64,000 nt of DNA from Gammaproteobacteria bacterium (GCA_018222405.1 JAAFAI010000021.1:23687-87686), one strand, 5' to 3'. Positions 17,968 through 28,438 are shown, counted from the first letter of the stretch. Notes: generated by a model from the letters alone, not told the origin. Numbers and translations: made by a program.

Positions 17968-19297
17968 TTATTACAGCGCGGGCATTGAGCTCATCAAAAT
18001 CACTGTTAACCTTGAGGTATAGCTGGTTCTGGCTGGCATCAAACACATATTCCACTACTCCATTTAAGCCCTCCAGTTCGGCCAACTGGCTGGCTTCAGG
18101 TTGTTTACTATTCGGCACGGTAAGGGCCACTCGCTTAAGTTTTTCGCCGGCGCGAATCCCCGCCACAATTACACACCAAACCACAGCGATAACGGCACCG
18201 GTGTAGTAGGCCGAGCTAGGGCCTGCCTGCGCTGTAACGGCACCGGAAAGAATCCCCCCCAGGAATGCACCAAAAAACTGAAAGCTGGCATAAATGCCCA
18301 TGGCCGTGCCCTTCTGGCCAGCCGGTGCAATGGTAGACAGCAGCGCCGGAAAGTTTGCTTCCAGGTAGTTAAAACCGGTAAAGAATATCAGCAGGCCAGC
18401 GCCCAGTAACCACCAGCTCTGCCCCACCGAGGGCAATAGTGCAAAGGCACAACCAAGCATAATAACTGCCGCCAGCAGCATTGAGCGTGGCGTGCGGCCG
18501 CGACTGCTGCGCATCATCATGGCGAGTAGAAATACCGATACCAATAACACCGGCAGGTAGATTGTCCAGTGGTTGTCCAGCGGCAAACCCAGCTTCACCA
18601 TGGTGGAAGGCACCTGCACAAACAACAGCGTGATCATCATATGCAGCAGCATAACGCTGACATTCAAACGCCATAAATCACGAGAAGTAAACAATTGCCA
18701 TACCTGGTCCATACGCGGCAGGGTATCGGCATTAAATTGTTTGGGGCTGTCAGGCACTGCCCATTTCACCAGAGGTAAACAACACAACGCCAAAATACCG
18801 GTGACCCAGAATACCCCGGCAAGCCCCCAACCCTCAGCAATCAGCGGCCCGATTACCACTGCGATGTAAAACGAAAAACCAATAGCAATACCAATAATTG
18901 CCATCACTTTGGCCCGCTGTTGCTCGCGGGTCACGTCGGTGGCCAATGCCATAATGGCACCGGCGATAGCCCCGGCCCCTTGCAGAATCCGCCCGGCAAT
19001 CAGCCACATCATGGAATCGGCCATGGCAGCGATAATACTGCCCAAAGCGAATACGGAAAGCCCGAGTAAAATAACCGGCTTGCGCCCCCATTTATCCGAC
19101 AACATCCCCATCGGAATTTGCAGCGCCGCCTGGGTTAAGCCGTAGCCGCCAATAGCCACGCCCACCAGCATCACAGAGTAGTCACTGAATTCGGTAGCAG
19201 CCACTGCCAGCACCGGCATGACCATAAATAACCCTAACATTCTCAGTACGTAAACAACGGCAAGCGTTAATGCGGCACGGACTTCAATGGCGTTCAA
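17954..19297 (-). CDS. yajR: MFS transporter with C-terminal YAM domain (YajR-like)
   Basis: 447 residues, close to E. coli YajR (454). Twelve membrane helices are evident, with the MFS motif A GMLSDKWGRKPVILL after helix 2 and a proline-rich helix region. The last 65 residues form a soluble tail with beta-alpha-beta pattern (LKRVALTVPNSKQ ... VVEYVFDASQNQLYLKVNSD), as in the YAM domain that distinguishes YajR from other drug/H+ antiporters. It is probably a proton-driven exporter in the inner membrane; the substrate is unknown. It is divergent from uvrA, a neighbourhood I have seen in other gammaproteobacteria. Confidence 0.85.
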   Translation of the reverse strand: MNAIEVRAALTLAVVYVLRMLGLFMVMPVLAVAATEFSDYSVMLVGVAIGGYGLTQAALQIPMGMLSDKWGRKPVILLGLSVFALGSIIAAMADSMMWLIAGRILQGAGAIAGAIMALATDVTREQQRAKVMAIIGIAIGFSFYIAVVIGPLIAEGWGLAGVFWVTGILALCCLPLVKWAVPDSPKQFNADTLPRMDQVWQLFTSRDLWRLNVSVMLLHMMITLLFVQVPSTMVKLGLPLDNHWTIYLPVLLVSVFLLAMMMRSSRGRTPRSMLLAAVIMLGCAFALLPSVGQSWWLLGAGLLIFFTGFNYLEANFPALLSTIAPAGQKGTAMGIYASFQFFGAFLGGILSGAVTAQAGPSSAYYTGAVIAVVWCVIVAGIRAGEKLKRVALTVPNSKQPEASQLAELEGLNGVVEYVFDASQNQLYLKVNSDFDELNARAVIRQWS

Positions 19298-19467
19298 GGT
19301 GCTTTCTTCTCTGTTATGGGGGTTAATCGGGGCGCGAATTGTAGCATAACTTGAACGCCTGTCCCTAGAGCCTGTTGGTCTTTGTACGATATTCCGCCAA
19401 TAAGGTGATAGGTTTGCGACCGACTGATCTTAAACGCGTGATGCACCATATTCATACCACCACAGCC

Positions 19468-19488
19468 TATACCCGCGACACGGGTATA
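19468..19488. promoter_or_regulatory. Inverted repeat upstream of uvrA
   Basis: TATACCCG-CGACA-CGGGTATA, a perfect 8-bp dyad, ends 37 bases before the uvrA ATG. It is not a LexA box (CTGT-N8-ACAG); no canonical LexA box was found in the gap. Confidence 0.35.
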
Positions 19489-19525
19489 TGGCATACTGTT
19501 TCTTTTGTATTCTGAACTGGTTCGA

Positions 19526-22351
19526 ATGGATAAAATAGAAGTTCGCGGTGCACGTACGCACAATCTCAAAAACATCGATATCACCATTCCCCGCGACAAA
19601 CTGGTCGTTATCACCGGTTTATCGGGTTCGGGTAAGTCTTCCCTGGCATTCGACACGCTCTACGCTGAAGGTCAGCGTCGTTACGTGGAGTCTTTATCTG
19701 CCTACGCCCGCCAGTTTTTATCGATGATGGAAAAGCCCGATGTGGATCACATCGAAGGCCTGTCTCCGGCGATTTCGATTGAACAGAAATCCACCTCACA
19801 CAACCCCCGTTCAACCGTGGGGACCATTACCGAAATTTACGATTACCTGCGTTTGATGTTTGCCCGGGTGGGCACGCCACGTTGCCCGGATCACGATGTG
19901 CCACTGGATGCCCAGACCATTTCACAGATGGTGGATAAGGTGCTGGCGATGCCGGAAGGCACCAAATTAATGCTGCTGGCCCCCATCGTTCAGGACCGTA
20001 AAGGCGAACACGTAAAAACCCTGCAGTCACTGGCTGCCCAGGGTTACATTCGCGCCCGGATAGACGGCGAAGTGTGTGATCTGTCGGATCCACCAGAGCT
20101 GGACTTACACAAAAAACACACCATCGAAGTGGTGATCGATCGCTTTAAAGTGCGCGATGATTTACAGTTGCGACTGGCAGAGTCTTTCGAAACCGCCTTG
20201 CAGCTGGCCAACGGCAACGCCAAAGTGGCCTACATGGATGACAGCAGCGAGCCGGAAATTGTCTTCTCGGCTAATTTCGCCTGCCCTCACTGCGGCTACA
20301 GCATCAGTGAACTCGAACCGCGCATGTTCTCATTCAACAACCCGGCGGGCGCCTGTGGCACTTGCGACGGTTTAGGAACGCGGCAATTCTTCGACCCGTT
20401 CAAGGTAGTAGTGAACGACGAACTAAGCTTGTCTGGCGGTGCTATCCGCGGTTGGGACAAGCGTAGCTATTATTATTTTCAGATGCTGCAGGCCGTTGCC
20501 GATCACTACGAGTTCAGCCTCACGGCGCCCTTCGGTGAACTGAGCAAAGAGTTCCGTGACATCGTGCTGTACGGCTCTAAAGGCAAGTCGATTAATTTCC
20601 GTTACATTAACGACCGCGGCGATATCATGGAGCGCAAGCATCCCTTTGAAGGGATCATCCCTAACATGGAACGCCGCTACCGCGAGACCGAATCGAGTAC
20701 GGTGCGTGAAGAGCTGTCTAAGTTTTTAAGCCAGCAGCCTTGTAACAGCTGTGGGGGTACCCGTTTACGTACCGAAGCCCGACATGTGTTTATCGGCCAG
20801 ACTAACCTGCCGACAGTAGCTGATATGTCGATTGCCGGTGCCTTTGATTTCTTCGAAAATCTGCAACTCTCCGGCCAGCGCGCACAAATTGCCGATAAAA
20901 TACTGAAAGAAATTCTCGACCGCCTGCGCTTTCTGGTGAATGTGGGGCTCAATTACCTGAGTCTGTCACGCAGTGCAGAAACCTTATCAGGGGGTGAGGC
21001 GCAGCGTATTCGTCTGGCCAGCCAGATTGGTGCAGGCCTGGTCGGCGTAATGTACGTGCTGGATGAGCCTTCAATTGGCCTGCACCAACGCGACAATGAG
21101 CGCCTGCTGAAAACCCTCACGCACCTGCGCGATTTGGGTAATACAGTGCTGGTAGTTGAGCACGACGAAGACGCTATTCGCGATGCCGACTTCATTATTG
21201 ATATTGGCCCTGGCGCCGGGGTTCATGGTGGCCAAATCATTGCTCAGGGCAGCCTTGAGGATATCGTTAATAACGAACAGTCGCTGACCGGTAAATATCT
21301 ATCCGGCAAAGAGAAAATCGATATTCCGGCAGTGCGCAATCCAGCCAGGGACGATCAGTGGCTGGAACTCGCCGGCGCTACCGGTAATAACCTTAAAGAC
21401 GTCACACTGCGGGTACCAACAGGCGTTATGACCTGTATCACCGGTGTATCCGGCTCCGGTAAGTCGACGCTGGTGAATGATACATTTTATAAGATTGCCC
21501 AGCGCGAGTTAAATAAAGCCACAACCAGCGAGCCGGCACCGTATAAATCCATGAAAGGCCTGGAGCTGCTCGATAAAGTTGTAGATATCGACCAGTCCCC
21601 TATTGGTCGTACGCCGCGTTCTAACCCGGCCACTTATGCCGGTATTTTTACGCCTATCCGGGAAATTTTTGCCGGTACACAGGAAGCCCGTTCGCGGGGC
21701 TACAAACCGGGCCGATTCAGCTTTAACGTCAAAGGCGGACGCTGCGAAGCCTGTCAGGGTGATGGTGTGATCAAGGTAGAAATGCACTTTCTGCCCGACG
21801 TTTACGTGCCCTGTGATGTCTGTAAGGGCAAGCGCTATAACCGCGAAACCCTGGAAATTAAATTTAAAGACAAAAATATCCACGAAGTGCTGGAAATGAC
21901 CATTGAGGATGCCCGGCATTTCTTCGACGCCATTCCGGCCATCGCCCGTAAACTGCAAACCTTAATGGACGTGGGTTTATCCTATGTGCGTCTGGGTCAG
22001 TCGGCTACCACTTTATCTGGTGGTGAGGCACAACGGGTCAAACTGGCTAAAGAGCTGTCGAAACGGGATACCGGCCAGACCTTGTACATTCTGGATGAGC
22101 CGACCACCGGCCTGCACTTCCACGACATCAAACAGTTACTGGCAGTGCTGCATCGTCTGCGGGATCATGGCAATACCGTAGTGGTGATTGAGCATAATCT
22201 GGATGTGATAAAAACCGCTGATTATATTGTCGATCTCGGTCCGGAGGGCGGCTCCGGCGGCGGGCAGATTATTGCTGAAGGTACTCCGGAAGAGGTGGCC
22301 AATAGTGATGTCTCCCATACCGGGCGATTCTTAAAACCCATGCTGAAATAG
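19526..22351 (+). CDS. uvrA: Excinuclease ABC subunit A
   Basis: 941 residues from the ATG at 19526; E. coli UvrA has 940 and the same start [17 protein letters not shown]. The in-frame TTG at 19505 adds residues without homology. It recognises DNA lesions with UvrB in nucleotide excision repair. Two ABC modules are visible ([19 protein letters not shown] and [14 protein letters not shown], each with a signature LSGGEAQR and an ILDEP/VLDEP Walker B), plus zinc modules CPHCG...CGTC and CEACQGDG...CDVCKG. All parts look intact. Two small genes follow closely and may share its transcript. Confidence 0.98.
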   Translation: MDKIEVRGARTHNLKNIDITIPRDKLVVITGLSGSGKSSLAFDTLYAEGQRRYVESLSAYARQFLSMMEKPDVDHIEGLSPAISIEQKSTSHNPRSTVGTITEIYDYLRLMFARVGTPRCPDHDVPLDAQTISQMVDKVLAMPEGTKLMLLAPIVQDRKGEHVKTLQSLAAQGYIRARIDGEVCDLSDPPELDLHKKHTIEVVIDRFKVRDDLQLRLAESFETALQLANGNAKVAYMDDSSEPEIVFSANFACPHCGYSISELEPRMFSFNNPAGACGTCDGLGTRQFFDPFKVVVNDELSLSGGAIRGWDKRSYYYFQMLQAVADHYEFSLTAPFGELSKEFRDIVLYGSKGKSINFRYINDRGDIMERKHPFEGIIPNMERRYRETESSTVREELSKFLSQQPCNSCGGTRLRTEARHVFIGQTNLPTVADMSIAGAFDFFENLQLSGQRAQIADKILKEILDRLRFLVNVGLNYLSLSRSAETLSGGEAQRIRLASQIGAGLVGVMYVLDEPSIGLHQRDNERLLKTLTHLRDLGNTVLVVEHDEDAIRDADFIIDIGPGAGVHGGQIIAQGSLEDIVNNEQSLTGKYLSGKEKIDIPAVRNPARDDQWLELAGATGNNLKDVTLRVPTGVMTCITGVSGSGKSTLVNDTFYKIAQRELNKATTSEPAPYKSMKGLELLDKVVDIDQSPIGRTPRSNPATYAGIFTPIREIFAGTQEARSRGYKPGRFSFNVKGGRCEACQGDGVIKVEMHFLPDVYVPCDVCKGKRYNRETLEIKFKDKNIHEVLEMTIEDARHFFDAIPAIARKLQTLMDVGLSYVRLGQSATTLSGGEAQRVKLAKELSKRDTGQTLYILDEPTTGLHFHDIKQLLAVLHRLRDHGNTVVVIEHNLDVIKTADYIVDLGPEGGSGGGQIIAEGTPEEVANSDVSHTGRFLKPMLK

Positions 22352-22358
22352 GTGACGC

Positions 22359-22766
22359 ATGTTTGAAATGGACTTACACCCGCGCCTGAGTGAAACCGAC
22401 GGCGCCGGACATGTTGGCAACACGGTTTTAGTTGTATGGTTCGAGGAAGCGCGTACGCCTTTGTACCACATTGTCATGCCGGACCTATCCATGGACACCT
22501 GGTCACTAATACTGGCCAACTACAGCGTGGATTTTTACGCCCAGATTTTTTATGGCAACCCCGTACAGATAAAAACCTGGGTAAAACGCGTTGGAAATAG
22601 CTCGTTTGAAACCTATCAGGAAGTGTGGCAAAACGGAAAACGCTGCGCCTCCGGCACCTCGGTTCAGGTCTACTTTAATTATCAGACCGGTAAGTCCGAA
22701 CCCATTCCGGACAGTATTAAAGCGGGCCTTACAAAGCACTTACTGCCCGAGCAGGGCCAGGCGTGA
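22359..22766 (+). CDS. Hotdog-fold acyl-CoA thioesterase
   Basis: 135 residues, 7 bases after uvrA. The 4-hydroxybenzoyl-CoA thioesterase pattern is visible: RLSETDGAGHVGNTVLVVWFEEART, where the usual active-site Asp is at ETD and GHVGN replaces the common GHVNN. This is followed by SVDFYAQIFYGNPVQIKT and the last strand TSVQVYFNYQTGK. It probably hydrolyses an acyl-CoA or acyl-ACP thioester in the cytoplasm. Its stop overlaps the next gene's GTG by 4 bases. Confidence 0.85.
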   Translation: MFEMDLHPRLSETDGAGHVGNTVLVVWFEEARTPLYHIVMPDLSMDTWSLILANYSVDFYAQIFYGNPVQIKTWVKRVGNSSFETYQEVWQNGKRCASGTSVQVYFNYQTGKSEPIPDSIKAGLTKHLLPEQGQA

Positions 22767-23470
22767 GCACAGACTTTATTGAAGTTATCGACAATGCCCT
22801 GGCACCTGAGCTTTGTCAGCAAATAATCGAGGCCTTCGATAATAGTAAGCACTTACAAGCCGGTCGCACCGGCGGCGGTGTGGATACCGATAAAAAGCGT
22901 TCACTGGATGTCTCGTTTAGTCAGGCCAGTGAGTTTGCGCCAATGAAAGCCGAGGTCATGCAAACGGTTGCCAGTGCCATCCATGATTACCTGAAAAAGT
23001 ATTATTTTGCGATTGTTGGTCCGCTGGGGCTCACCCTGCCCGACCCGCAAACTGGCCAGCCGGTTAAGCTGAGCGCCGATAACTTCGCTGAAATTGGCAT
23101 TCCGGCGCTGCCAGGATTAATGCGTCATCTGTTTCGTACCGGTGACATTAACGCCCAGCGTTATGAGAAAGGCGATGGGGGTTATCCCTACTGGCACTCT
23201 GAAGTGTTCCCTCAGAAGCCGCACAATGAGCCCTTACATCGTATTTTACTGTTCATGTTTTACCTCAATGACGTTGAGGAAGGCGGCAGCACTGACTTTT
23301 ACTATCAGAACAAATCTATTCAGCCACGGGCGGGAAGGATGGTAATTGCACCGGCTTACTTTACCCACACCCACCGTGGTCAGGTACCAGTAAGCGATCA
23401 CAAATACATTTTAACGTCCTGGGTGTTGTTCAACCGCGCCGAACAAATTTATGGTCAGGGCCAAAATTAG
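22763..23470 (+). CDS. 2-oxoglutarate/Fe(II) oxygenase, prolyl-4-hydroxylase-like
   Basis: 235 residues from a GTG start that overlaps the thioesterase stop (GTGA). The double-stranded beta-helix core is indicated by YWHSEVFP (iron ligand His and acidic residue), the LHRILLFMFYLNDVEEGGSTDFYYQ strand pair, GRMVIAPAYFTHTHRGQ (second His) and the 2OG-binding basic end VSDHKYILTSWVLF. This resembles the P4H-type 2OG-FeII_Oxy_3 group, which hydroxylates protein side chains or small molecules. The substrate is unknown. Coupling to a thioesterase hints at an acyl or lipid substrate, as inference only. Confidence 0.82.
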   Translation: MSTDFIEVIDNALAPELCQQIIEAFDNSKHLQAGRTGGGVDTDKKRSLDVSFSQASEFAPMKAEVMQTVASAIHDYLKKYYFAIVGPLGLTLPDPQTGQPVKLSADNFAEIGIPALPGLMRHLFRTGDINAQRYEKGDGGYPYWHSEVFPQKPHNEPLHRILLFMFYLNDVEEGGSTDFYYQNKSIQPRAGRMVIAPAYFTHTHRGQVPVSDHKYILTSWVLFNRAEQIYGQGQN

Positions 23471-23853
23471 TCACTGAATCGGTCTACACAAACCACCGAT
23501 CGCCCCCCCGCTTTCTCGACCGCCTCACGAATAAGGCTTTGTGCACTATTGGCCTCATCCATCCGGGCGGGTGGAAAGCGGGCGATTTCCCATTCATCAA
23601 CATCCGGATCAAAGAAATACACCACCAGCGTGGGTAGCTTATTTGGCTTGCCCCGACCTTCAATAGTCAGCCTGGAAATCTCACCAACCGGCATCTTTTG
23701 CTCGCCAAACTGGATAGTCTGTTCCTGCAGCCAGACCTTTACATTGGCTACCTTGTAATAGTCATCAATTAACTCCTGGGGCGGTACAGACCAGCGTTTA
23801 ACCAGGGCGAAAAGGGCGAGAATGAAGAACACGGAGACCACAACAACGTCCAT
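23467..23853 (-). CDS. Small single-span membrane protein of unknown function
   Basis: 128 residues from the ATG at 23853, chosen because TGAGG lies 6 bases upstream and the protein then begins with its membrane span (DVVVVSVFFILALFALVKRW). A longer reading from 23997 (176 residues) overlaps the end of the sensor-kinase gene by 23 bases and adds a poorly composed leader. The soluble part (about 100 residues, mixed alpha/beta) has no family I recognise. It follows the hybrid sensor gene on the same strand, so co-transcription is possible. It overlaps the end of the oxygenase gene by 4 bases on the opposite strand. Confidence 0.65.
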   Translation of the reverse strand: MDVVVVSVFFILALFALVKRWSVPPQELIDDYYKVANVKVWLQEQTIQFGEQKMPVGEISRLTIEGRGKPNKLPTLVVYFFDPDVDEWEIARFPPARMDEANSAQSLIREAVEKAGGRSVVCVDRFSD

Positions 23854-23974
23854 CAAAAACCTCAGAGACTGACCAAAAGAATACGCTTTGGTTAGCCTAT
23901 AACCAGACAGGTTGCCTGAGCTATCAAAGATCCGCCATTGCTTACCAGAAATACGACAACTTTGCCTGTAACCC

Positions 23975-26900
23975 CTAATGCAGCGGGTGTTGCTCAATAA
24001 ACTCGGAGGGGGTAACGTTGAACAGCGCTTTAAAACACTGTGAAAAATAGGAATGGGATGAGAATCCGCATTGCTCTACCACGTGGGAAACTCTCTCGCC
24101 CTGCTCCAGTAACTGTCGCGCTTTTTGCAGCCGGTAGTTACGAATGTAGGCATTGGGCGTCAGGTTAAATACCGATTTGCATTTGCGCTGTAGCTGCCGC
24201 TCACTGATAAATAATTTGTCGGCTAACTGAGACAGCCCAAAGTCAGCGTCAACCGCACACTCATTAAGTACCGCGTTGAGTCTATTATAAAACTGCTGGT
24301 CTGAGGGGGAGTCAAACACCGGCTCCTGTTGCTGTGCGGTCAATGCCGTATTCGCTTTTTGCCCGATAAGCTGACGGATTTGCAGTAAGTTAAACAGGGT
24401 TAACATCAGCTCTTCGTCGTCAAAGGGCTTGGTCAGAAACGCATCAACCAGCGCCTCCTTGCTGCGTAAACGGGTATCACGATCGTGTTTGGCTGTTAGC
24501 ATTAATACCGGAATGTGGCAGGTAAGTTCATTACCACGAACAGCCTGAAGCACCTGATAACCGGTAATATCTGGCAACATAAAGTCGAGAATAACAATGT
24601 CGGGGATATGTTCGGTTATCCACTCGATCGCCGCCTGGCCGCTATCAACAGTGTTTACCGAGAAGTGACCGGTAAGCTTATTGGCCAGGATCCATTTCAT
24701 ATCCGGATCGTCTTCTACTATCACCAGTTCATGAGCGGCTTTTTGTTCGCTATTATCAAACTGCAACACTTTGTTGGCCGACATCAGCGCCAGCGCACTG
24801 TCGTAAGCTTTTGCAGATTGCCCCGGCTCTGTGATCAAGTGGTGCTGAGGAGTAACTACCGGCATTGAAACAATAAACGCATTACCATTATCCCGAGCCG
24901 CAAAACAAACAGACCCCTGATAGTTCTCCAGCGTTTGTTTAACTAACGCTAAACCCAGTCCACTGCCCGCCACCCCGGTGCGGTGTTCTGGTAAACGATA
25001 GAACCGTTCAAACAAGTCTGCCGATGCCGGGATAGGCACACCCTGGCTGTACACTGTAACAGTGCACTGGTCCCGGTCTGTGGTTTCTGCGGATAATTCA
25101 ATAGTGCTCTTTGCCTCACCGTATTTCACCGCATTTGATAAAAGATTCCCCAGAATCAATTCCAATGCCGGCACCGAGAGGCCCACCGTTATTTCCGGGC
25201 AGTGCCATACGATCTTCATTCCCCGGCTCGCTGCCATTTTGTCAAAGTCACCAGCTACACTACTGATAACCTGCTGCAGTTGGGCAACGCTATGCTCTTC
25301 ATCCGGCTGAGTCATATCATTAAAACCTATGAGCTGATTAACCAGATGATTCAGGCGCAAAGCATTTCGCTGTACCAGGGTTAGTGAATTGGCCTGATTC
25401 CCATCAGAGCTCGCCAGCAGATCTTTTACCGGGTTTAATATAAGGGTCAGAGGGGTTTTAAACTCATGGGTAATATCGGCAAAAATGCGATTTTTTTCTT
25501 CCAGGGTTGAGCGTAATAGCTGATTGTTTTCATCCAGCAACACCGACTGTTTACTTAACTGCGCGGTTCTTTCCTCAACCAGCCCTTCCAGTTGTTGCTG
25601 GCGCTGCTGGAGCTGTCTGAGCCGCCATTGGTACCCCAGAGTGAGTATTCCTACCGCAGCTATTGCATACAAACAAAACGCCCACCAGGTAACCCACGGT
25701 GCCGGAGCAACTGTAATCGCCAGCAAGCGCTGAGGTTCGCTCCATTGCTGGTCGTGATTACGCGACTGAATATTAAGCTCAAAAGTCCCGCTGGGAAGCT
25801 GCGAGAAATACACTGCATTCTCACCGGGCGGAATATTTATCCATTGCTTGCTTAGCGGCAACAGCTGATAACGATAGGCCACCTCATGCTGATTAATGAA
25901 ATCCAGATTACTTACGGTAAGTGCCAGCTGCACGTGATCATAATTTAGGCTTAGCGAGCCATTTTGTGGAGGTGTTATTGCCACTTCCCGGGATTCATCG
26001 AGCAGTTGCAAGCGGCTGATTTGCACCCTTGATTCATTAGCCTGCGGCGCAACCTGAGCCGGGTCGAATTGAGTAACCCCGTTTATACCACCAAATACCA
26101 GATGGCCATTTTGCCGTTTTAAAAAAGCGCCGGTATTGAACTCACGCCCCTGTAAACCATCACTCACCGACAGGTTCCAGAACTGCTCGCTGTCTGGAGA
26201 GAATCGACTTAAGCCATCGTTGGTACTCATCCACAGGTTGCCGGCTTCATCTTCCAGCAAACTGTAGATATGCGCATTAGCTAAGCCATTTTTAACCGTA
26301 AAACCGGAGAAGGTTTCGGTTTTGCGATCAAAGCGATACAGCCCCAGGCTGGACCCAACCCAGGTAACACCATTGGCGGCATGCAGCACGGTTTTAATCT
26401 GACCGGGCGCCAGCCCATTTGGTGGTTTGGAGGCGGCATGCAATCGCTTCACACTCTGGCGAAGAGGATCCACCAGCAAAATACCTGAGTGATGGGTTGC
26501 CAGCCACAAACGGTGGTCAGTGTCCTGCGAGATGTGCCAGATAATTTGATTGCGGGGGATACCTGCGGCCTCATAGAGCCAGCTAAAATCCTCGCCGGCC
26601 TGCTCTGCTATCCGGTAAAGCCCATTGAGTGATGCGACCCATAGATAGCCTTCATGATCTTCGAACATGGCGGTTATCTTATTCTTATCAGGCGCCATCA
26701 GCCCACGGGCAGGCTTTAGCACAAGACGATCAGGATCCAGTTTAAACAGGTTGCAATCGCCCCCCTGTTTATTATCGCTGCCCACCCAGAGTTCCCCCTG
26801 ACGGGTAACGTAACTTACCGGGAACGTGTTGACGTGAGCGCATTCGCCCTCTGCGGATATGTCTTTCTGCCACTTATAATGCCGGGCATTATCGCTGTAC

Positions 26901-28036
26901 ATTGCCAGCCTGGTGTTGGTGGCCACCAGTAAAGCCTCTTCGTACTCACCCACCCCGCGAATAAACGGCTCATCTAACACAGGCTCCGACTGCGCAGACA
27001 ACTGCAAAATGCGATTTTCGCGTTTCCAGAATACGTTTACACCACCGCCAAGATTTCCCAGCCACACTGCCTGCTCATCTTCAAATACCGACTTTATTTC
27101 ACCATTACTAAGGGTCAACGGCGAGTCGCTATCAGGTTTTATATGATCAATGAGTCGCAACTGCTCATCAAAAACCAACAAACCGTGGCCATGAATACTT
27201 ACCCAGTAATTTCCATTAGTGCGTTGATGAACAACCGTGGCAAGCCGCATTAAATGCGTGGGGTATTGAGCTGGCCATGACACACTACGCATTGCGCTAA
27301 TGTCACTTCGCGGTGCGATAAACACCCCCTCAGGGGAGAACCAGAACAAATTATCACCAGCATGGTAAAGACCAGCGCTTTCCACGAGTTCAGGCAATGC
27401 CGCCCGCTGCCAGCTATCATCGTCTGACAACCACCAAACCTGCTGCCTGGCGTCCCGGAACAACAGTTTCCCTTCGGCTGGAAGAATACTATGACGGGTT
27501 GAGGCTGCGGCAGGCAGTTTGATTGACCTTAAAATTTGCTGGCCGCGAATCTGATAAAGATGCTCATTGAGCAGAGCCCAAACAGTATCGCCCTGGCCAA
27601 TAAGCTCTACCAGAGCCTTGCTATCGGTGAGCGGTGACGGAGCATAGGTCATGGTATGAGTGTCAATGATAGCCAGGCCGGAGTCAGTGCCAACCCACAG
27701 TAGCCCTGCGCTATCCAGGACTATGGTGTTTACGGTATTAGTAGGTAGCGAGAGGGGGTCAGCCGGATCATGACGAAAGGTCACGAAGTCATACCCATCA
27801 TAGCGGGCAACGCCATCGGTTGTGGCGAACCACATAAATCCCCGATGGTCTTTAGCGATATCGATCACCGACATTTGCGGCAGGCCGTCATCCACAGAGA
27901 GATGCCTGAATACCTGCCCCTCAGCCAAGGCATGGCCAATAGAGCAAACCACCAGCACCCAACCCATAAGTAAAGTGCCGGTTAACGATAACCGTCGAGC
28001 ATTTCCTTTTTGACGTCCGATCTCAAAAACTGCCAT
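23975..28036 (-). CDS. Hybrid two-component system protein: beta-propeller sensor, histidine kinase, receiver, AraC output
   Basis: 1353 residues. Order: signal or anchor segment (residues 20-38); periplasmic two-component-regulator propeller repeats (VDDGLPQMSVIDIAKDHRGFMWFATTDGV and many later copies of G.LWVGT/NLWMSTNDGL) to about residue 690; a Y_Y_Y domain; a membrane span at about 775-797; a coiled coil; a HisKA domain with His near 857 in ITHEFKTPLTL; a HATPase domain with NLLSNAVKYG and GSGLGLALVK; a receiver with the acceptor Asp near 1149 in VILDFMLPDITG; and an AraC/XylS DNA-binding domain. Sensing and transcription control are thus in one chain. In Bacteroidetes such proteins regulate polysaccharide-use loci; here no polysaccharide locus is adjacent, so the target is unknown. 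Confidence 0.92.
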   Translation of the reverse strand: MAVFEIGRQKGNARRLSLTGTLLMGWVLVVCSIGHALAEGQVFRHLSVDDGLPQMSVIDIAKDHRGFMWFATTDGVARYDGYDFVTFRHDPADPLSLPTNTVNTIVLDSAGLLWVGTDSGLAIIDTHTMTYAPSPLTDSKALVELIGQGDTVWALLNEHLYQIRGQQILRSIKLPAAASTRHSILPAEGKLLFRDARQQVWWLSDDDSWQRAALPELVESAGLYHAGDNLFWFSPEGVFIAPRSDISAMRSVSWPAQYPTHLMRLATVVHQRTNGNYWVSIHGHGLLVFDEQLRLIDHIKPDSDSPLTLSNGEIKSVFEDEQAVWLGNLGGGVNVFWKRENRILQLSAQSEPVLDEPFIRGVGEYEEALLVATNTRLAMYSDNARHYKWQKDISAEGECAHVNTFPVSYVTRQGELWVGSDNKQGGDCNLFKLDPDRLVLKPARGLMAPDKNKITAMFEDHEGYLWVASLNGLYRIAEQAGEDFSWLYEAAGIPRNQIIWHISQDTDHRLWLATHHSGILLVDPLRQSVKRLHAASKPPNGLAPGQIKTVLHAANGVTWVGSSLGLYRFDRKTETFSGFTVKNGLANAHIYSLLEDEAGNLWMSTNDGLSRFSPDSEQFWNLSVSDGLQGREFNTGAFLKRQNGHLVFGGINGVTQFDPAQVAPQANESRVQISRLQLLDESREVAITPPQNGSLSLNYDHVQLALTVSNLDFINQHEVAYRYQLLPLSKQWINIPPGENAVYFSQLPSGTFELNIQSRNHDQQWSEPQRLLAITVAPAPWVTWWAFCLYAIAAVGILTLGYQWRLRQLQQRQQQLEGLVEERTAQLSKQSVLLDENNQLLRSTLEEKNRIFADITHEFKTPLTLILNPVKDLLASSDGNQANSLTLVQRNALRLNHLVNQLIGFNDMTQPDEEHSVAQLQQVISSVAGDFDKMAASRGMKIVWHCPEITVGLSVPALELILGNLLSNAVKYGEAKSTIELSAETTDRDQCTVTVYSQGVPIPASADLFERFYRLPEHRTGVAGSGLGLALVKQTLENYQGSVCFAARDNGNAFIVSMPVVTPQHHLITEPGQSAKAYDSALALMSANKVLQFDNSEQKAAHELVIVEDDPDMKWILANKLTGHFSVNTVDSGQAAIEWITEHIPDIVILDFMLPDITGYQVLQAVRGNELTCHIPVLMLTAKHDRDTRLRSKEALVDAFLTKPFDDEELMLTLFNLLQIRQLIGQKANTALTAQQQEPVFDSPSDQQFYNRLNAVLNECAVDADFGLSQLADKLFISERQLQRKCKSVFNLTPNAYIRNYRLQKARQLLEQGERVSHVVEQCGFSSHSYFSQCFKALFNVTPSEFIEQHPLH

Positions 28037-28438
28037 ACATCCACTACGTTGCGCCAGTTATGCTTTTTCTGCTTTTTTTATGTTTTATTTTTCAAATACT
28101 AAGCCTAAATTCTATGCTGCCCGATATTTACCCGGGTGTCGACTAAAAAACCAACAATCGTCATATTTAAATGATTTTGATGCTGTCCGTGCTGGTCACG
28201 GATAGCGATTAATTGGCGTGCTCAAAGGCAGATCAGAGAAGCGTATCAGACGAGTGGCCGGTTATCTGCCACCAAACACTTTATTTACAATATATTTACA
28301 ACTATAGTCTAAAGACGCAAAAGGAGTTGCTCCGGTGAGTACCTTACGCATTAACTTTGCCTATAGATGTAACAACATAAAACATGATGCGAAGGTGCCT
28401 ATCGTAGCTTGGAATTTTTTTTATGTTGGAGATGAATC
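28037..28438. other. Divergent intergenic region, hybrid regulator / DUF3718 gene
   Basis: 402 bases with no supported gene. It contains both promoters and an operator-like palindrome, TCCGTG-CTGGT-CACGGA, at 28186-28202. No riboswitch or RNA gene is recognisable. Confidence 0.5.

Noticed and set aside
19298..19525. LexA (SOS) box before uvrA
   Set aside because: The best candidates (CTGTTTCTTTTGTATT and CTGTCCCTAGAGCCTG) lack the ACAG half-site.
20953..21195. Antisense frames within uvrA and other long genes
   Set aside because: They mirror codon structure of well-supported genes and have no start signals or family motifs.
23854..23997. Longer N-terminus for the small membrane protein after the hybrid regulator
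   Set aside because: It overlaps the regulator's last codons and has no ribosome site, while the ATG at 23853 has a well-placed TGAGG.
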